Shown here: in pieces, positions 55,380 through 64,000 of the stretch | Numbering within the stretch: position 1 is the stretch's first letter | Layout of the letters: every line of letters begins with the position of its first letter | Source of the DNA: an uncultured Clostridia bacterium | GTDB lineage: Bacteria; Bacillota; Clostridia; Oscillospirales; CAG-272 | NCBI GenBank assembly: GCA_944381085.1 | Contig: CALWJX010000001.1 | Span: 1 to 64,000, forward strand | DNA length: 64,000 nucleotides | Reading direction: 5' to 3' | The notes under the pieces: generated by a model | Told to the model about the DNA's origin: nothing | The model's input: only the letters and a program-made list of their open reading frames with translations | The model's database searches: none | Position numbers and translations under genes: made by a program

Positions 55380-55897
55380 TGAATGCTTTGATACCGGGAA
55401 GCTTTGACCCGATAACCTTGGGGCACCTGAATATAATAGAACGCGCTTCCCCAATGTTTGAAAAAATATACGTCGCCGTGATGAACAACGATTCCGGTGA
55501 TTATGATAAAAGTCTTGTCTCAAAGAAAAATATGTTTGACGGGGAACAACGACTCGATATGGTAAAGCTTACGATTGAGGGAATCGATAACGCTTTTGCG
55601 GTGTATTATCCCGGAAGACTTATTGATTTTTGCGACGAATATGATATATGCGCGGTAATAAGGGGAGTAAGAACGGCGCGTGATTTTGAGTATGAAATGA
55701 TACATGCCGCATGGAACCGTAAGCATAACAAAAAAGCTCAGGCGCTTTTTATGCCGGCGGATGAAAAGTTCGATTATATAAGCTCTACTGCGGTGCGTAA
55801 AATAATTGCGGAGAAGAAGGATTATTTCAGATTGCGCGGGATACTTGCGGAAAAGACAATTGATTATATATCAAATTACTTCGGGGTGTTGAAATAA
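55379..55897 (+). CDS. coaD: Phosphopantetheine adenylyltransferase
   Basis: A 172-residue nucleotidyltransferase. The nucleotide-binding motif PGSFDPITLGHLNII (T/H-x-G-H) is at residues ~7-21, IRGVRTARDFEYEMIHA at ~88-104 and the ISSTAVRK motif near 128, all complete. Family knowledge: fourth step of coenzyme A synthesis, transferring AMP to 4'-phosphopantetheine. The ATG at 55379 is preferred over the overlapping GTG at 55376 because GGAGGAC is then well spaced. Between 55898 and 56191 there is AT-rich sequence with a TATAAT at 56049-56054 but no matching -35; no other feature is supported. Confidence 0.96.
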   Translation: MNALIPGSFDPITLGHLNIIERASPMFEKIYVAVMNNDSGDYDKSLVSKKNMFDGEQRLDMVKLTIEGIDNAFAVYYPGRLIDFCDEYDICAVIRGVRTARDFEYEMIHAAWNRKHNKKAQALFMPADEKFDYISSTAVRKIIAEKKDYFRLRGILAEKTIDYISNYFGVLK

Positions 55898-56191
55898 ACT
55901 TAGGAAACTATGTTCGTTTGCGGCGAAGACCGCCTGTGTGTGACCTATTGGCGATTTTTGCCTGTAAATCAGATAAAAATAATGTCAGATTTTAAAATAA
56001 TCCGTAATTTTAAGAAAAGTTAATACTCGGTTTACGTTTTTAAGATATTATAATATCGGAGATTGCCGTTTTCGGAATTTTTCGGACAGATGTATCCGTG
56101 CCGAATCGGAGATTTACGTTTTCATAAGTCAGAATGGCAGACAATTTTTTTAAAGAACCTTGTGGGACAAAAAGAAAAAGGAGTGAATTTT

Positions 56192-56794
56192 ATGACGTTA
56201 AAAAAGAGTGTGCTTGCGAATATGATAGTATCGTTGATATTCGGAGTGTTGCTGGGCCTGGTTTTGCTTATTATAGCGGAAAATGTTTTGGTTACGGATC
56301 TGATCAAATGGGCATTGATAATAACCGGTATTATTATAATTATTACAAACATTCCCTCGCTTGTCGCCGGAATTGTGAATATAAACACAAAGGTTGGCGT
56401 GCTTGACGTTGTTTTTTCCGCTTTCGGAATACTATTCGGCGTGCTTATGATAATAATGCAGAACAGCGTCATTACCATCCTTGTCGCGGTTTACCTTGTA
56501 ATATTTCCCATCGTCAGAATACTTATCGCTCCGGATAAGGCAAATCAGCTTAAAAGTCAGTGGCTGAAAATTCTCATAGGCATACTTTTATGGGTATTTC
56601 TTCCCGGCATTATGGGCGCGGCAAACAGTATTGTTCTTTTGCTTATAAAAATCGCGGGATGGGCGGTTATGGGTATTTCGATAATCTCGTTTATAATTTC
56701 TCTTATTACTTTTATTGTCGCACTGAAAAAGATCGAAAAACTGAAAAGCCAAACGGAGCCGGATTTTGTGGAAACAACGGCTGAAGAAAAATAA
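56192..56794 (+). CDS. HdeD/DUF308-like small membrane protein
   Basis: A 200-residue protein with about six hydrophobic helices in three pairs: KKSVLANMIVSLIFGVLLGLVLLIIAENVLVTDLIKWALIITGIIIIITNI, then GVLDVVFSAFGILFGVLMIIMQNSVITILVAVYLVIFPIVRI and LLIKIAGWAVMGISIISFIISLITFIVAL. This paired-helix pattern with VSLIFGVLLG and AIVGI-type segments is like DUF308/HdeD proteins. Function unknown; HdeD relatives are linked to acid stress in enterics, which should not be transferred here. The start ATG at 56192 follows AAAAAGGAG. Monocistronic. Confidence 0.72.
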   Translation: MTLKKSVLANMIVSLIFGVLLGLVLLIIAENVLVTDLIKWALIITGIIIIITNIPSLVAGIVNINTKVGVLDVVFSAFGILFGVLMIIMQNSVITILVAVYLVIFPIVRILIAPDKANQLKSQWLKILIGILLWVFLPGIMGAANSIVLLLIKIAGWAVMGISIISFIISLITFIVALKKIEKLKSQTEPDFVETTAEEK

Positions 56795-56802
56795 TTTGAA
56801 AG

Positions 56803-56843
56803 AAAAACGGCGGTGTTAAATACAAACAGTACCGCCGTTTTTC
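56803..56843 (+). terminator. Rho-independent terminator
   Basis: AACGGCGGT pairs with ACCGCCGTT across 16 bases, followed by TTTTCC. The upstream flank is A-rich as in a bidirectional terminator. Confidence 0.85.
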
Positions 56844-57012
56844 CGTTGTATAACTAAAACCTGAGGCAAGCGGACTTTACAGAAATTATTTAAAATTATT
56901 ATATGAGTTTTGTTATAAAATTTAAATGCCCGGCATATAAATCTATATTCGGATCATAGAATTAAAGGGTCGGAAATCCGAAAAAATTTTTCAATAAATT
57001 GTATGATTCCTA

Positions 57013-57041
57013 TTGCATTTTTATAATGTGTATGATATAAT
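57013..57041 (+). promoter_or_regulatory. Promoter of the large glycosidase-like gene
   Basis: TTGCAT, 17 bp, TATAAT, with TGA before the -10, 35 bp upstream of the start codon at 57077. Confidence 0.65.
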
Positions 57042-57076
57042 TTGTACAACCTTAAAAACCGAAAGGATATATTTTT

Positions 57077-60000
57077 ATGGATATCAGGCAGATTACAGAT
57101 GAATTCAAAAATCCGTCAGGATTATACAGAGGCAAGCCTTTCTGGTCATGGAACGGCGAACTCAGGAAAGACGAGCTCATCCGACAGGTTGATGTAATGA
57201 AAGAAATGGGATTGGGTGGATTTTTTATGCACTCAAGAGCCGGACTTATTACCGAGTATCTCGGAGAAGAGTGGTTCGAGCTTACAAACGCGGTGGCTGA
57301 CTATGCGGAAAAGGTGGGCATGGAGGCATGGCTTTACGACGAAGACAGGTGGCCTTCGGGAAGCGCGGGAGGCAAAGTTACCGTTGACCCTCAATACAGA
57401 ATGAAGTCGCTGTATATATACGAAATGCTCCCGCAGGCATTTGAGTGGAAAGACGACACATACGCGGTGTTTGTGGCTAAGCTTGACGGACTTTCGATGT
57501 GGAGCTATAGGAGAGTGGAAAAGGGGGAGGATATCGACTCGCTTATTGCCGAGGAGGAGAAAAAGGTATCCGACCGTCCCGGAGTCTGGAAAGTGCTTCG
57601 TTTCGCTATAGTCCCGGATCCGTGCAATTCAAATTATAACGGCACTACATATATTGACACCATGAGCGTCAAGGCAGTGCGCAGATTTATTGAGCTTACG
57701 CATGAACAATACAAGAAAAAATGCAAAGACAGACTTGGCAAATCAATAAAGGGGATATTTACCGACGAGCCTCACAGAGGTCACGCTATGGATTTCCGCA
57801 GTGAAGAAAACGGAGTAATAAGCTCCGCCATGTGCTGGACCGATGATATTTTTGAGGAATTTGAAAAGAGATACGGATATGACGCGCTCGCCTGTATCCC
57901 CGAACTGTTCTACTGGCCGGAAGGATGTAAGGTGGCAAAGGTCAAACTTCATTATTTTGATTTGGCTAACAATCTGTTTGTCGAAAGATTCGCAAAGCAG
58001 ATAAACGACTGGTGCAAAGAAAACAATATTATATTTACCGGTCACGTGCTTCACGAGGATTCGCTTTCAAACCAGACGGTTCCGAACGGCTCTCTTATGC
58101 GTTTTTACGAGGAAATGGGTTATCCGGGCATAGATATTCTTACCGAGGGCAACCGTTGCTATTGGGCGGCAAAGCAGTTGCAGTCGGCGGCGCGTCAGCT
58201 TGGCAAGACGTGGATGCTGTCCGAACTTTACGGCTGTACGGGATGGCAGTTTAACTTCAAATCCCATAAAGCAGTGGGAGACTGGCAGGCATTGTTCGGA
58301 ATCAACCTGCGTTGTCAGCATCTGTCCTGGTATACCATGGAGGGCGAGTCAAAGCGCGACTATCCGGCGTCAATACTTCACCAGTCGCCGTGGTATCCCT
58401 ACTATGATAAGGTAGAGTCGTATTTCGGTCGTTTCGGGCTGGTTATGAGCGAGGGCAGCGCCGCGTGTGACGTGCTTGTGATAAATCCCATAGAGTCTGT
58501 ATGGTGCCAGACTTATCTCGGATGGGCAAGATGGATATCAAATGCGTCTCCCGATATAGAGCCGTATGAAAAAAGATATGTCGAGCTGTTCCATATGCTC
58601 ATTGACAATCATATTGACTTTGACTACGGTGAGGAGGATATGCTGGGCAGATTGTTCGCGATAGAAAAGGATTCAAACGGAAAAGCCGTTCTTGCGGTGG
58701 GCAAGTCCCGTTATCATGTGGTGGTCGTCAGCAATATGCTTACCATTCGTCCCTCAACCGTTTCTATCCTGAAGGAATTTATAAAGCAGGGGGGAAAAGT
58801 CATACTTGCGGGAGATTATCCCATGTACTGCAACGCGGAAATTATTGACGGTCCTTTCCCGCTTGAAAAGGGTTCCGTAACCGTTCCTTTTGAGGAAAAC
58901 GCGATTGTAAACGCGATAAGAGAATTTTCGGAAGAGTATATAAGTATTACCGACAAAGAGGGCAATGCTCTCAAAGACGTGCTTGTACAGGCAAGGCATG
59001 ACTTCGGAGGCGATGGGGATGCGTTTGTCATTCTCAACGCGGATCGCAACAATCCGAAGGATTATGTTAAGATAACCGTTAAAACCGATAAACTCTGTGT
59101 TGAAAAATGGGATCTGGAAACTGGAGAACGCTATAACGCAAGCTCCGACGCTTCTTCAAAGGGCGGTTTTGTTGAAATAACGACACGTCTTGAGCCTGCC
59201 GGAACCGAGTGCTTTGTTATTACCGATTCTCAGAACAGCGATTTGCCGGTCCGTAAGGAATATGAGACTGTATCATCCGCGATTATTGACGGCAGCTTTG
59301 ATTATGTGCTTGATGAAAATAATGTCTGCGTTGTGGACTGGGTTAAATGGAGATGGGCAGACGGAGAGTGGAGCGATAAGCTTGAGGTTCTGAAAGCCGA
59401 CCAGGCCATTCGCGACAGTATCGGACTTGAACACCGCGGGGGCGGAATGCTTCAGCCGTGGTATTCTAAGCTGAACGACAAAAAGATATACGGTGAGCTT
59501 GAGCTTGAGTATGAGTTTGATATAAAAGATTTGCCCAAGGGTAAAGTCGTGCTTGCCGGAGAGCGTCCCGAATTCAATGAGTACAGCATAAACGGCGTAA
59601 GGCTTTACAACAGGGATATACATGATTTCTGGATTGACGACTGCTTCAAAAAGATGGAGATACCGGACGGGGTATTGAAGACAGGCAAAAATATTATCTC
59701 GGTAAAGACCTCGTTTATGCGCACCACCAATGTCGAAGCGGTATATATTATCGGGGAATTCGGAGTTATCGCCGGTACCAAGATAGCTTCCATTACAACG
59801 GTTCCAGATAAGATAGGCTGTGAAAACTATGAGAATTACAATCTGCCGTTCTATACCGGTTGTGTCACATACAAGCTTACACCCGAAATGTACGCGGATA
59901 AATTGCAGATTAACGACGGAGAAAGGGTATTTTTGAGTCCCGAATCGTTTACCGGAGGATGTGTAAAGGTAAGCGCCGACAATATGGAAGATGTTATTTT

Positions 60001-60232
60001 GGCATGGAATCCCTATGAGGCGGATGTTACCGAGGCGGTTAAAGCCAAAAAGACGATAGATGTTACGGTAGTAGGCACAAGAAGAAATGTATTCGGTCCG
60101 CTTCATCAGATTCCCAAGCTCGACACCGCATACGGTCCCGGAAACTTTGTGACCGGAGGAAAGGGCTGGACAGACGAATACAGCCTTATTGACAGCGGGC
60201 TTACGGGCATAGTTCTCAAAACCTGCAAATAA
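57077..60232 (+). CDS. Large glycoside hydrolase-like protein (GH106-like)
   Basis: A 1051-residue protein without signal peptide, thus intracellular by inference. The N-terminal TIM-barrel-like part begins KPFWSWNGELRKDELIRQVDVMKEMGLGGFFMHSRAGLITEYLGEEWF, the pattern (R/K)PxxWWxWNGxxxKxxIxxxLxxMKxxGxGGxxxxx seen in GH106 alpha-L-rhamnosidases and GH2-clan relatives. It continues with GMEAWLYDEDRWPSGSAGG, GIFTDEPHRG (a probable catalytic-acid region), FTGHVLHEDSL and MLSELYGCTGWQFNFKSHKAVGDWQALFG. After residue ~480 come a Rossmann-like glutamine-amidotransferase-type segment and two beta-sandwich modules to the end. Substrate not fixed. Its own promoter is directly upstream. Confidence 0.68.
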   Translation: MDIRQITDEFKNPSGLYRGKPFWSWNGELRKDELIRQVDVMKEMGLGGFFMHSRAGLITEYLGEEWFELTNAVADYAEKVGMEAWLYDEDRWPSGSAGGKVTVDPQYRMKSLYIYEMLPQAFEWKDDTYAVFVAKLDGLSMWSYRRVEKGEDIDSLIAEEEKKVSDRPGVWKVLRFAIVPDPCNSNYNGTTYIDTMSVKAVRRFIELTHEQYKKKCKDRLGKSIKGIFTDEPHRGHAMDFRSEENGVISSAMCWTDDIFEEFEKRYGYDALACIPELFYWPEGCKVAKVKLHYFDLANNLFVERFAKQINDWCKENNIIFTGHVLHEDSLSNQTVPNGSLMRFYEEMGYPGIDILTEGNRCYWAAKQLQSAARQLGKTWMLSELYGCTGWQFNFKSHKAVGDWQALFGINLRCQHLSWYTMEGESKRDYPASILHQSPWYPYYDKVESYFGRFGLVMSEGSAACDVLVINPIESVWCQTYLGWARWISNASPDIEPYEKRYVELFHMLIDNHIDFDYGEEDMLGRLFAIEKDSNGKAVLAVGKSRYHVVVVSNMLTIRPSTVSILKEFIKQGGKVILAGDYPMYCNAEIIDGPFPLEKGSVTVPFEENAIVNAIREFSEEYISITDKEGNALKDVLVQARHDFGGDGDAFVILNADRNNPKDYVKITVKTDKLCVEKWDLETGERYNASSDASSKGGFVEITTRLEPAGTECFVITDSQNSDLPVRKEYETVSSAIIDGSFDYVLDENNVCVVDWVKWRWADGEWSDKLEVLKADQAIRDSIGLEHRGGGMLQPWYSKLNDKKIYGELELEYEFDIKDLPKGKVVLAGERPEFNEYSINGVRLYNRDIHDFWIDDCFKKMEIPDGVLKTGKNIISVKTSFMRTTNVEAVYIIGEFGVIAGTKIASITTVPDKIGCENYENYNLPFYTGCVTYKLTPEMYADKLQINDGERVFLSPESFTGGCVKVSADNMEDVILAWNPYEADVTEAVKAKKTIDVTVVGTRRNVFGPLHQIPKLDTAYGPGNFVTGGKGWTDEYSLIDSGLTGIVLKTCK

Positions 60233-60270
60233 TTAAAAGGGTGATTTTCAATAAATTATTCCGAACCGAA

Positions 60271-60346
60271 AATCCCTTGCATTGTTTTTAACTTTGCAGG
60301 GGATTGCGGTGTTGAAAAGCCGGTTTGAATACAGCGGGCTTTTTTA
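60271..60346 (+). terminator. Two hairpins; the second a rho-independent terminator
   Basis: AATCCCTTGCA pairs with TGCAGGGGATT over 11 bp with one G-U (60271-60305); this one lacks a T tail. Then AAAAGCC pairs with GGCTTTTTT (60315-60346), with the stem running into a T run. Together they separate the glycosidase from the protease gene. Confidence 0.6.
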
Positions 60347-60376
60347 GATATTAAATTTATAATTATATGGAGAAAC

Positions 60377-61420
60377 ATGATGACGGAAGCTGATAAAAAG
60401 TACAGAAATCTGAACAACAGAATAGGAGCGGCTTTGCTGATTTTTCTGGCGTTTTTTACGGGCGGTCAGATTATACAGTCAGAGTTTGACCTGCTTATAG
60501 AATATTTCGCGTCAGGAAAAGTGTCATATATTGCTTCAAGTCTGCTTTGGGACGTGATTTATCTCTGTTCATTTATGTTGCCTGTGCTTTTCTTTTATAA
60601 GATATCAAAAAATCATCATACCGAAAAGATGATCATCGGCAACAGGGTTTCACCGCTTTTGCCGCTTATTGTTCTGTCGGCTTTGGCTTTGAATTTAGTT
60701 GCTTCGGTAATCAACGCGTGGCTTGTTTCTCCGTTTGATCTGTCATCTCTATACGAAAACGTCACTTATCCGGACGGATATCATCTGTACGATTTTATTC
60801 TCGAAGTTATTGGAACCGCGATAGTCCCCGCGTTCTGTGAAGAATTTCTTTTCCGGGGACTTATTCTTGCCTGTCTTTTGCCTTACGGCAAAAAAACCGC
60901 GGTAATAGGCAGCGCGGTTCTTTTCGGACTTATGCATCAGAATCCCGCTCAGCTTTTTTATACCATTGTTCTGGGTATGGTGCTGGCGTTGATTGTAATT
61001 GAGTCTGAGTCTATTTGGGGAGCGGTAATACTTCACTTCGTAAATAATCTTTTCAGCGTGATAATGAATGCCTGCTATTATGTGATGCCGGCCGATCAGG
61101 CGGATTTTATAACCAATCTTGCGGTATTGGCGGTATTGGCGGTGGGATTTGTATGCGGTGCGGTATTGATTGTGTTGCGTTTGAAGAAAAACAGAAAAAC
61201 AAAGCTGACGGAAGACATGATGTCGCGCAGAAATATAAACGACGGTGTTTTCGGATACTATGAAATAGCCGAGGCCGAAACCGGAAATGATTTCGGTGTA
61301 TCGAAAAAATATTATGTAAAAGGTTTTTTTGCTCCGTGCATTGTTGTATTTACTGTACTGTCTGTACTCTCAATGGTGTTGTTGATTATTTTGGCGGCGT
61401 TGAACGGAATAGTTATGTAG
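60377..61420 (+). CDS. CPBP family intramembrane protease
   Basis: A 347-residue membrane protein with about eight hydrophobic segments. The CPBP/Abi motifs are present: AFCEEFLFRGLILACL (motif 1, E-E-x-x-x-R), AVLFGLMHQNPAQLFYT (motif 2, F-x-x-x-H) and GAVILHFVNNLFSVIMNA (motif 3, H-x-x-x-N). This is the CAAX-prenyl-protease-like family with many uses in bacteria, from bacteriocin immunity to membrane signalling. The specific role is not known. The start codon can be ATG 60377 or 60380. It precedes tadA by 37 bp and could be co-transcribed. Confidence 0.86.
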   Translation: MMTEADKKYRNLNNRIGAALLIFLAFFTGGQIIQSEFDLLIEYFASGKVSYIASSLLWDVIYLCSFMLPVLFFYKISKNHHTEKMIIGNRVSPLLPLIVLSALALNLVASVINAWLVSPFDLSSLYENVTYPDGYHLYDFILEVIGTAIVPAFCEEFLFRGLILACLLPYGKKTAVIGSAVLFGLMHQNPAQLFYTIVLGMVLALIVIESESIWGAVILHFVNNLFSVIMNACYYVMPADQADFITNLAVLAVLAVGFVCGAVLIVLRLKKNRKTKLTEDMMSRRNINDGVFGYYEIAEAETGNDFGVSKKYYVKGFFAPCIVVFTVLSVLSMVLLIILAALNGIVM

Positions 61421-61457
61421 CCTTCTTTTGTCAATACGCCGGAAACCGGATTGAAAA

Positions 61458-61955
61458 ATGAACGTATTTAATGAAAAAAATCCCGAAAGCCTGAAAATAC
61501 ATGATAAATTCATGAAAGCAGCCATTTCGCAGGCTGAATTGTCGCTGAAATCCTCGGACGTTCCGGTCGGAGCGGTTATTGTTAAGGAAGGGAAAATCAT
61601 AGGACGTGGTTTTAATACACGCGAGCTTAGCGGCGACGGCACCGCCCACGCGGAAATAAACGCGATAAGGGAAGCCTGCAAAAGTATCGGTGTGTGGCGA
61701 TTGTACGGCTGTACGATTTATGTCACGCTTGAACCGTGTCCGATGTGCATGGGCGCTATTGTCAATTCCCGTATTTCAAAAGTTGTGTTTGGGGCAAAGG
61801 ACCCAAAAGCGGGGGCTTGCGGAAGCGTCATTGATTTTAACTCATATCCTTTGAATCATAAGCCGGAAATAATCGGAGGCGTTGAAGCGGAAAAATGCTC
61901 GCGTCTGCTTTCGGATTTTTTTGAAAAAAGAAGAAAAACGCGCAAAGCCAAATAA
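61458..61955 (+). CDS. tadA: tRNA-specific adenosine deaminase
   Basis: A 165-residue cytidine-deaminase-fold protein. The zinc site is complete: HAEINAIREA with the His and catalytic Glu, and EPCPMCMGAIVNSRISKVVFGA with the two Cys ligands. The N-terminal helix FMKAAISQAELSLKSSDVPVGAVIVKEGKIIGRGFNTRE is typical of TadA. Family knowledge: makes inosine at position 34 of tRNA-Arg(ACG). The start has the weak ribosome binding site GGAAACCGG. It lies in a row with the membrane protein gene that follows. Confidence 0.94.
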   Translation: MNVFNEKNPESLKIHDKFMKAAISQAELSLKSSDVPVGAVIVKEGKIIGRGFNTRELSGDGTAHAEINAIREACKSIGVWRLYGCTIYVTLEPCPMCMGAIVNSRISKVVFGAKDPKAGACGSVIDFNSYPLNHKPEIIGGVEAEKCSRLLSDFFEKRRKTRKAK

Positions 61956-61990
61956 GCGGTTTTATCTTAATGAACAAGGAGACTTACACA

Positions 61991-62527
61991 ATGAGCGACT
62001 ATAATGAATATGAGTACACGGTTGCTCAGAAACCTGAGGGAAAATGGAAGCGCAGACGTTTTTTAATGATCTTGGGCTATGTTGTTTTCGGGCTTTTGTT
62101 TTTCTTCGGATTTTTCGCGTTAAAGCTGTATCCCCTTATGGCGCTTGTCATACTTGCCGAATGGATACTTGTATTTTTTACATGGAGATACGTGTCGGTA
62201 GAATATAAATTCTATACAGCTTCCGGCAAAATATCCTTTATTTGTATTTACGGCGGAAGAACGAAAAAGACGGTTTTGGAGATGTCTGTAAAGGATTTTG
62301 AAAGTATAACTCCGGTTTCGGATGCTTCCGTACTTATATCGGACAAGGGAAAATATGCAAGGGTGAATATTTTTGTTTCGTCTGAAAGCTCTCCCGATAT
62401 ATACTGCGGTGTATACAAAAATTCCGACGGAGTGGATTGCGCGGTCTGTTTTGAGGCGACTCAGAAGCTTCTGAAAATCATGAAATACTACAATCCCGCT
62501 ACGGTAATAGGACAGACGAGATTTTAA
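61991..62527 (+). CDS. Two-helix membrane protein of unknown function (DUF6106-like)
   Basis: A 178-residue protein; the ATG at 61991 follows AAGGAG 9 bp upstream and is preferred to one seven codons earlier. Two adjacent membrane helices (FLMILGYVVFGLLFFFGFFALKLYPLMALVILAEWILVFFTWRYV) are followed by a cytosolic domain VEYKFYTASGKISFICIYGGRTKKTVLEMSVKDFESITPV and a C-terminal CAVCFEATQKLLKIMKYYNPATVIGQTRF. This domain order is common in Clostridia, often near tadA, and no function is known to me. The family name is tentative. Confidence 0.6.
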   Translation: MSDYNEYEYTVAQKPEGKWKRRRFLMILGYVVFGLLFFFGFFALKLYPLMALVILAEWILVFFTWRYVSVEYKFYTASGKISFICIYGGRTKKTVLEMSVKDFESITPVSDASVLISDKGKYARVNIFVSSESSPDIYCGVYKNSDGVDCAVCFEATQKLLKIMKYYNPATVIGQTRF

Positions 62528-62676
62528 TTCGGCGTAAGTTTATTAGAATTTTTGTCTGATGATATTAGTATCGGAGGACAGGAGGGAACAGTGTGACTTT
62601 GAAAAAAGCGTCGGACAATTACCTGAAGATTATCTGATGGTTTACATAAAAAAATATGTTTAAAGATCAGATACAA

Positions 62677-62724
62677 AATCCGACCGGGTTTAACTCATAA
62701 GCGAGTATCCCGGTCGGGTTTATA
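62677..62724. terminator. Bidirectional rho-independent terminator
   Basis: CCGACCGGG pairs with CCCGGTCGG across a 20-base loop, with AAAAT before and TTTATATT behind. It serves the plus-strand genes ending at 62527 and the convergent PEP carboxykinase gene ending at 62776. The stretch 62528-62676 holds nothing else that I can support. Confidence 0.8.
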
Positions 62725-62775
62725 TTATGTGCCGAATTGTTTCGACCTCAGATAATCAATCTGATTAATCTGCTT

Positions 62776-64000
62776 TTAAGCCTTGAGTCTGGCTTCGAGA
62801 GCGGCAAGCTCGTCGTACATTGCCTGCGGAACTCTGTCGCCGACCTGCTTGTAGAACGACTTGATGTTCTCCACGTCTTCAAGCCAGGAAGCTTTATCAA
62901 CTGTAAGAAGATCGCGTATAGTATCGATTGTTACGCCGTCAAGTCCCTCAATGCAGATATCCTCCGCTTTCGGAATATATCCGATAGGAGTGATCTCGGC
63001 GTCGACCTTACCTGCGCAGCGGTCAAGAATCCACATAAGCACTCTCATGTTGTCGCCGAATCCGGGCCAGATGAAGTTGCCTTCGTTGTCGGTACGGAAC
63101 CAGTTGACGTGGAAAATCTTCGGAGGATTGGGTATCATATTGCCCATTGAAAGCCAATGAGCGAAGTAATCACCCATGTTGTATCCGACGAACGGACGCA
63201 TAGCCATCGGGTCGCGGCGTACAACGCCTACCGCTCCTGCGGCAGCCGCCGTTGTCTCGGAAGCCATAATGGAACCGACAAACGAACCGTTTTGCCAAGA
63301 GGTGGACTGGTAAACCAGCGGAGCGGTCTTTGCGCGTCTGCCTCCGAATACTATTGCGGAAATGGGGACGCCCGCGGGATTGTTGAATTCTTTGGACAGG
63401 CAGGGGCAGTTAGTCGCTTTCGCGGTAAATCTTGAGTTGGGATGAGCGCCCGAAGTGTTGACCTTGTCTGCCTTATCGTATTTTCTGTAGTCCCAGACCT
63501 CGCCCTTCCAGTTGATGGCGTTTGTGGGAGGATTGTTATCCAGACCTTCCCACCATACCGTGTTGTTGTCAAGGTTGTGGCATACGTTGGTGAAGATGGT
63601 GTCTTTTGTGGTTGTGTGAAGGGCGTTGGGATTTGACTTTTCATTTGTTCCGGGAGCAACTCCGAAGAAGCCGTTTTCAGGGTTTACCGCATAAAGCTTG
63701 CCGTCCTCGGGATTTACTCTGAGCCATGCGATGTCGTCTCCGACGGTCCATACCTTATAGCCCTTATTTCTGTAATATTCGGGCGGGATAAGCATGGCAA
63801 GATTGGTTTTTCCGCAGGCGGACGGGAACGCCGCGCAGATATACTTTGTATCTCCGTCAGGATATTCAACACCGAGGATGAGCATATGCTCAGCCATCCA
63901 GCCTTCCTTGCGTCCGAGGTAGGAAGCTATTCTGAGCGCAAAGCATTTTTTGCCAAGCAGCACGTTTCCGCCGTAGCCGGAGTTGACAGACCAGATGGTA
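62776..64000 (-). CDS. pckG: Phosphoenolpyruvate carboxykinase (GTP), C-terminal part
   Basis: The gene runs off the right edge of the window; 408 residues are visible, the frame still open beyond MLLGKKC with ...TIWSVNSGYGGNV upstream. The P-loop is AAFPSACGKTNLAMLIPP (the GTP-type kinase-1a loop), with HTTTKDTIFTNVCHNLDNNTVWWEGL, KATNCPCLSKEFNNPAGVPISAIVFGGRRAKTAPLVY and the FHVNWFRTDNEGNFIWPGFGDNMRVLMWILDR segment that marks the GTP-dependent class. Family knowledge: interconverts oxaloacetate and phosphoenolpyruvate; in anaerobes often runs toward oxaloacetate. Convergent with the row of plus-strand genes, a terminator in between. Confidence 0.96.
   Translation of the reverse strand, partial: TIWSVNSGYGGNVLLGKKCFALRIASYLGRKEGWMAEHMLILGVEYPDGDTKYICAAFPSACGKTNLAMLIPPEYYRNKGYKVWTVGDDIAWLRVNPEDGKLYAVNPENGFFGVAPGTNEKSNPNALHTTTKDTIFTNVCHNLDNNTVWWEGLDNNPPTNAINWKGEVWDYRKYDKADKVNTSGAHPNSRFTAKATNCPCLSKEFNNPAGVPISAIVFGGRRAKTAPLVYQSTSWQNGSFVGSIMASETTAAAAGAVGVVRRDPMAMRPFVGYNMGDYFAHWLSMGNMIPNPPKIFHVNWFRTDNEGNFIWPGFGDNMRVLMWILDRCAGKVDAEITPIGYIPKAEDICIEGLDGVTIDTIRDLLTVDKASWLEDVENIKSFYKQVGDRVPQAMYDELAALEARLKA

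Noticed and set aside
60271..60305. 11-bp hairpin as a stand-alone plus-strand terminator
   Set aside because: No T run follows it on the plus strand; the adjacent AAAAGCC/GGCTTTTTT hairpin is the better terminator, so the two were listed together.
1..64000. CRISPR arrays, tRNA or rRNA genes, complete insertion sequences
   Set aside because: I looked for regularly spaced repeats, cloverleaf-like segments with CCA ends and transposase frames and found none that I could support.

Overview
This 64 kb window is chromosomal DNA from an endospore-forming member of the Clostridia (Bacillota), probably an uncultured gut-type Oscillospirales or Christensenellales-like lineage. The evidence is spoVAD/spoVAE and an uninterrupted sigK, a SCIFF ranthipeptide with its radical SAM maturase, a PPi-type phosphofructokinase, an archaeal-type (type 3) prolyl-tRNA synthetase, many lipobox lipoproteins, strong purine-rich ribosome binding sites, and extended -10 promoters almost always spaced 17 bp from a TTGACA-like -35. 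GC is moderate, dropping sharply in the toxin tips and immunity genes at 40.3-43.8 kb. I saw no rRNA, tRNA, CRISPR array or intact insertion sequence.

Layout. 0-5 kb: end of gpsA, a GH3 enzyme, a lipoprotein, a broken DUF3795 gene, and a minus-strand MFS/DUF1848 operon. 5-10 kb: an ABC exporter, then sporulation genes (spoVAD, spoVAE; sigK convergent). 10-14 kb: a BspA-type leucine-rich lipoprotein divergent from a glycoside-hydrolase-like lipoprotein. 14-23 kb: housekeeping (cell wall amidase, cysE, ThrE-type exporter pair, DUF362 ferredoxin-like protein, PPi-PFK, proS, rodA). 23.7-28.4 kb: an accessory island with an IbrA/IbrB-like pair, a Fur-family regulator, a QueD-like protein without the usual catalytic Cys, an XRE regulator and a transposase remnant. 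28.6-33 kb: SCIFF precursor and maturase, mutS2. 33-39 kb: UDP-GlcNAc supply (hexapeptide-repeat protein, glmM, glmS) and a CpsC/CpsD pair. 39-44 kb: a Mbeg1-like hydrolase and a run of displaced polymorphic-toxin cassettes (HINT-toxin plus immunity). 44-47 kb: a Gfo/Idh/MocA oxidoreductase and DMT transporter divergent from an AraC regulator. 47.5-56 kb: rimM-trmD, an O-antigen-polymerase-like protein, two DUF4330-like proteins, HPr, uvrC, rsmD, coaD. 56-64 kb: a DUF308-like membrane protein, a large GH106-like protein, a CPBP protease, tadA, and the 3' part of a GTP-dependent PEP carboxykinase.

The least ordinary content is not a single gene. First, the toxin region carries two complete HINT-toxin/immunity cassettes and a third vestige, all cut at the same homologous segment and lacking a full-length toxin upstream, which looks like a store of displaced toxin tips. 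Second, three families of short structured repeats lie in untranslated regions: R1 (three copies, 14.2, 33.0 and 39.1 kb), R2 (two copies, 14.0 and 47.4 kb, each just downstream of a strong promoter), and R3 (two copies, 24.3 and 45.3 kb), each of which fills the gap between the two genes of a minus-strand operon and ends at the Shine-Dalgarno sequence of the second gene. Stem pairing is kept while sequence varies, suggesting selection on RNA structure or a family of miniature mobile elements.
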